From positions 54,019 to 118,018 of the forward strand of contig JBNKGL010000012.1 in NCBI GenBank assembly GCA_050289805.1: a stretch of DNA of 64,000 bases. The letters are read 5' to 3'. Origin of the DNA: JAUILA01 sp050289805. Its GTDB lineage: Bacteria; Bacteroidota; Bacteroidia; Cytophagales; Cyclobacteriaceae. Positions 62,578 to 64,000 of the stretch are shown here, one piece after another. Under the pieces are notes generated by a model that saw only the letters and a program-made list of their open reading frames with translations, was not told the DNA's origin and searched no databases. Each line of letters begins with the position of its first letter. Positions within the stretch are counted from its first letter, which is position 1. A program made the translations under genes and the position numbers.

Positions 62578-64000
62578 AATTTGTTATCAAGTTTAAGGTT
62601 AGAGGGTTTCGTTTGATCTCTGCCACCCTCTAAATTACGTTTAAGCTGTTGCATGAGTTTAAGTGCAGATGCTTTACTTATGCCGGTTCCTAAGCCATAA
62701 TTTATATCAAAAACAATAACATTTGAGTTATTATCAGTATTTCTATATGCAAGGCGAATTTGCCGTGTGCTATCAAATGTTATAATATCGATGTCAATTT
62801 TACCAGTCTTGCTATCAATATCAAATTGGTTCGATGCATCTCCATATGAATAAGAACCACCTTTTATGTTATATCGCTTGTTAACTGTTACTTCTATGGA
62901 AATTCCATTTGGCTGAAAATATGTATACTCGGTATACATCCCCAAAATAGTTTCTGCAGTTTTGTTTTTCCAATGTGAGTTTATATCAATCACGTCTTCT
63001 AAATATAATTTTTTTCCGGTCTCATCGACGTATCGCCCAATTCTTTGTAAATGCAAAATGAACTCCTCAAATGATTTAATTTTACTTAAATCTAATGGCT
63101 GGAATGGTAAAGAAGGGTCTTGCATTTCTTTAGTGAATGATTCAGTTTCGTTTTTTACCTCCATAGGTTTATCTTGATTTTGGATATCCGGGTTATTTTT
63201 TGCGTCATAAACGGTTACCAAGTCTTCATCCGTTACTCCATTATCCTTTTTCCATTCCTCTGTTGAGTATAAACCTGTTGGATCAAAAAATCTAACTGGA
63301 TTATCGTTACCATATGCATATGGAGACCATCTTGTTAAATATTCTGATAGCGGATCGATTGATCCCCATCTACCAATGGCTGGATCATACATCCTGGCGC
63401 CGTAATCGAGCCAGTTCAGGTCCAGTTCGTCTTGTAGTTCCTTGCCGTTATAGAGATATTCATTCTGTTTGGAAGTAACCCGCTGATAGCTATTGAAGGT
63501 GAGACCAAATGGATAGTAATTATCAGCCTGGACAATCGGATGTTCGTTAACAGCAATCTTTAAATCATCAAAATATATATTGGTCTGATAATTCTGCTCA
63601 TTGCTGACATAGATAATTGCGATTCCATTGGTGGGAGCTTCAAAATCTGTTATCTCAAGTAAATCATGTGGAGATTTCGTAGAGGTTCCAATCTGCTGTG
63701 CTCCTGTTGAAATCTGATCGAAAGCAAATCGCGACGCATCTATGGAAGGATCATCATCAGTTGAAATAAACAGTACATTCAAATATCCAGCTATGCCTCC
63801 GGATTCAGGTGCAAACCCTGCGGTGCCAATGATGGCACCGTTCGCACCAGTGTAGGAACTATTGATCGAAGCCTGGCCAAATTCATTGACCAGCGTAGTT
63901 CCTCCTGTAAGTGAATTGATCAGCATAGTTCCCAAAGCCGTTAATCCCGTATTCGGATTAGAGGTCACCGCTTCATACTTGGCATATACCTCCGCTAAGA
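62574..64000 (-). CDS. RHS-repeat-associated core protein, C-terminal part
   Basis: The frame is open to the right edge, so the N-terminal part lies outside the window. The RHS core is clear: NYYPFGLTFNSYQRV, NEYLYNGKELQDELDLNWLDYGARMYDPAIGRWGSIDPLSE (key parts) and YAYGNDNPVRFFDPTGLYS. The stretch before it has a lectin-like or cell-surface segment (IYVSNEQNYQTNIYFDDLKI). After the core comes a unique C-terminal domain of about 230 residues (from STEEWKKDNGVTDED) that I do not recognise; in RHS proteins this part is often a variable toxin. A GTG at 63968 could be mistaken for a start. Confidence 0.88.
   Translation of the reverse strand, partial: LAEVYAKYEAVTSNPNTGLTALGTMLINSLTGGTTLVNEFGQASINSSYTGANGAIIGTAGFAPESGGIAGYLNVLFISTDDDPSIDASRFAFDQISTGAQQIGTSTKSPHDLLEITDFEAPTNGIAIIYVSNEQNYQTNIYFDDLKIAVNEHPIVQADNYYPFGLTFNSYQRVTSKQNEYLYNGKELQDELDLNWLDYGARMYDPAIGRWGSIDPLSEYLTRWSPYAYGNDNPVRFFDPTGLYSTEEWKKDNGVTDEDLVTVYDAKNNPDIQNQDKPMEVKNETESFTKEMQDPSLPFQPLDLSKIKSFEEFILHLQRIGRYVDETGKKLYLEDVIDINSHWKNKTAETILGMYTEYTYFQPNGISIEVTVNKRYNIKGGSYSYGDASNQFDIDSKTGKIDIDIITFDSTRQIRLAYRNTDNNSNVIVFDINYGLGTGISKASALKLMQQLKRNLEGGRDQTKPSNLKLDNKL

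Noticed and set aside
63968..63968. GTG at 63968 as the RHS gene start
   Set aside because: The frame stays open to the window edge and the protein lacks the upstream repeats expected of an RHS protein, so this is an internal Val codon.

Overview
The window comes from a member of the Bacteroidota, most likely of the Cytophagia type. The evidence is a SusC/SusD pair, a SusE-like starch-binding lipoprotein, a type IX secretion (Por) sorting tail, a MetH that begins at the pterin domain (split methionine synthase), a short primary sigma factor of 287 residues, BshB1 (bacillithiol synthesis), many LxxC lipoprotein signals and few Shine-Dalgarno sites. Most genes lie on the minus strand.

Layout. 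1-497: start of a split metH, cut by the window edge. 887-6824: a GH57/DUF3536 protein, glycogen branching enzyme, glycerate kinase and a TMEM220-like membrane protein. 6870-14099: a five-gene minus-strand operon (Gfo/Idh/MocA oxidoreductase, two sugar isomerase/epimerase-type TIM barrels, a DUF1080 lipoprotein, and a ThuA/PQQ-dehydrogenase/PKD/cytochrome c fusion) that looks like oxidative glycoside breakdown. It is divergent from an MFS transporter across a LacI-type operator. 15586-18437: a second MFS carrier, a SemiSWEET, a secreted protein and a beta-barrel protein. 18502-29233: a tightly packed operon with a PAP2/haloperoxidase-like lipoprotein, GH37 trehalase, sodium:sugar symporter, glpK, glpD, GH13_4 amylosucrase and a ROK sugar kinase. 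It is consistent with use of trehalose, sucrose and glycerol.

29340-49055 is a polysaccharide utilisation locus: three very large FG-GAP/ASPIC-UnbV lipoproteins with a small lipoprotein between them, SusD, SusC, a 1215-residue multidomain alpha-amylase with a T9SS tail, and a SusE-like protein. A divergent LacI-family regulator (49367-50407) follows. The susC and susE-like promoters share a TATAATTG core, each with a GCAAACGTTT-type site centred the same 63.5 bp upstream. Related sites lie before lacI and before the MFS gene at 14 kb, so one regulator may link the loci. One FG-GAP gene carries a frameshift exactly at its lipobox.

50409-53674: an SDR protein lacking the usual catalytic Tyr, a YihY membrane protein, and an IS200-like Y1 transposase set inside arrays of 17-bp imperfect palindromes (a RAYT/REP arrangement). 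53677-61224 is housekeeping: bshB1, trxB, rpoD, pnp, rpsO, an LptF/G-type permease and a START-like protein. 61344-64000 looks like an integration site: tRNA-Met(CAT) with a duplicated 5' segment, a truncated tyrosine integrase, a small lipoprotein and the C-terminal part of an RHS-repeat protein running off the window.
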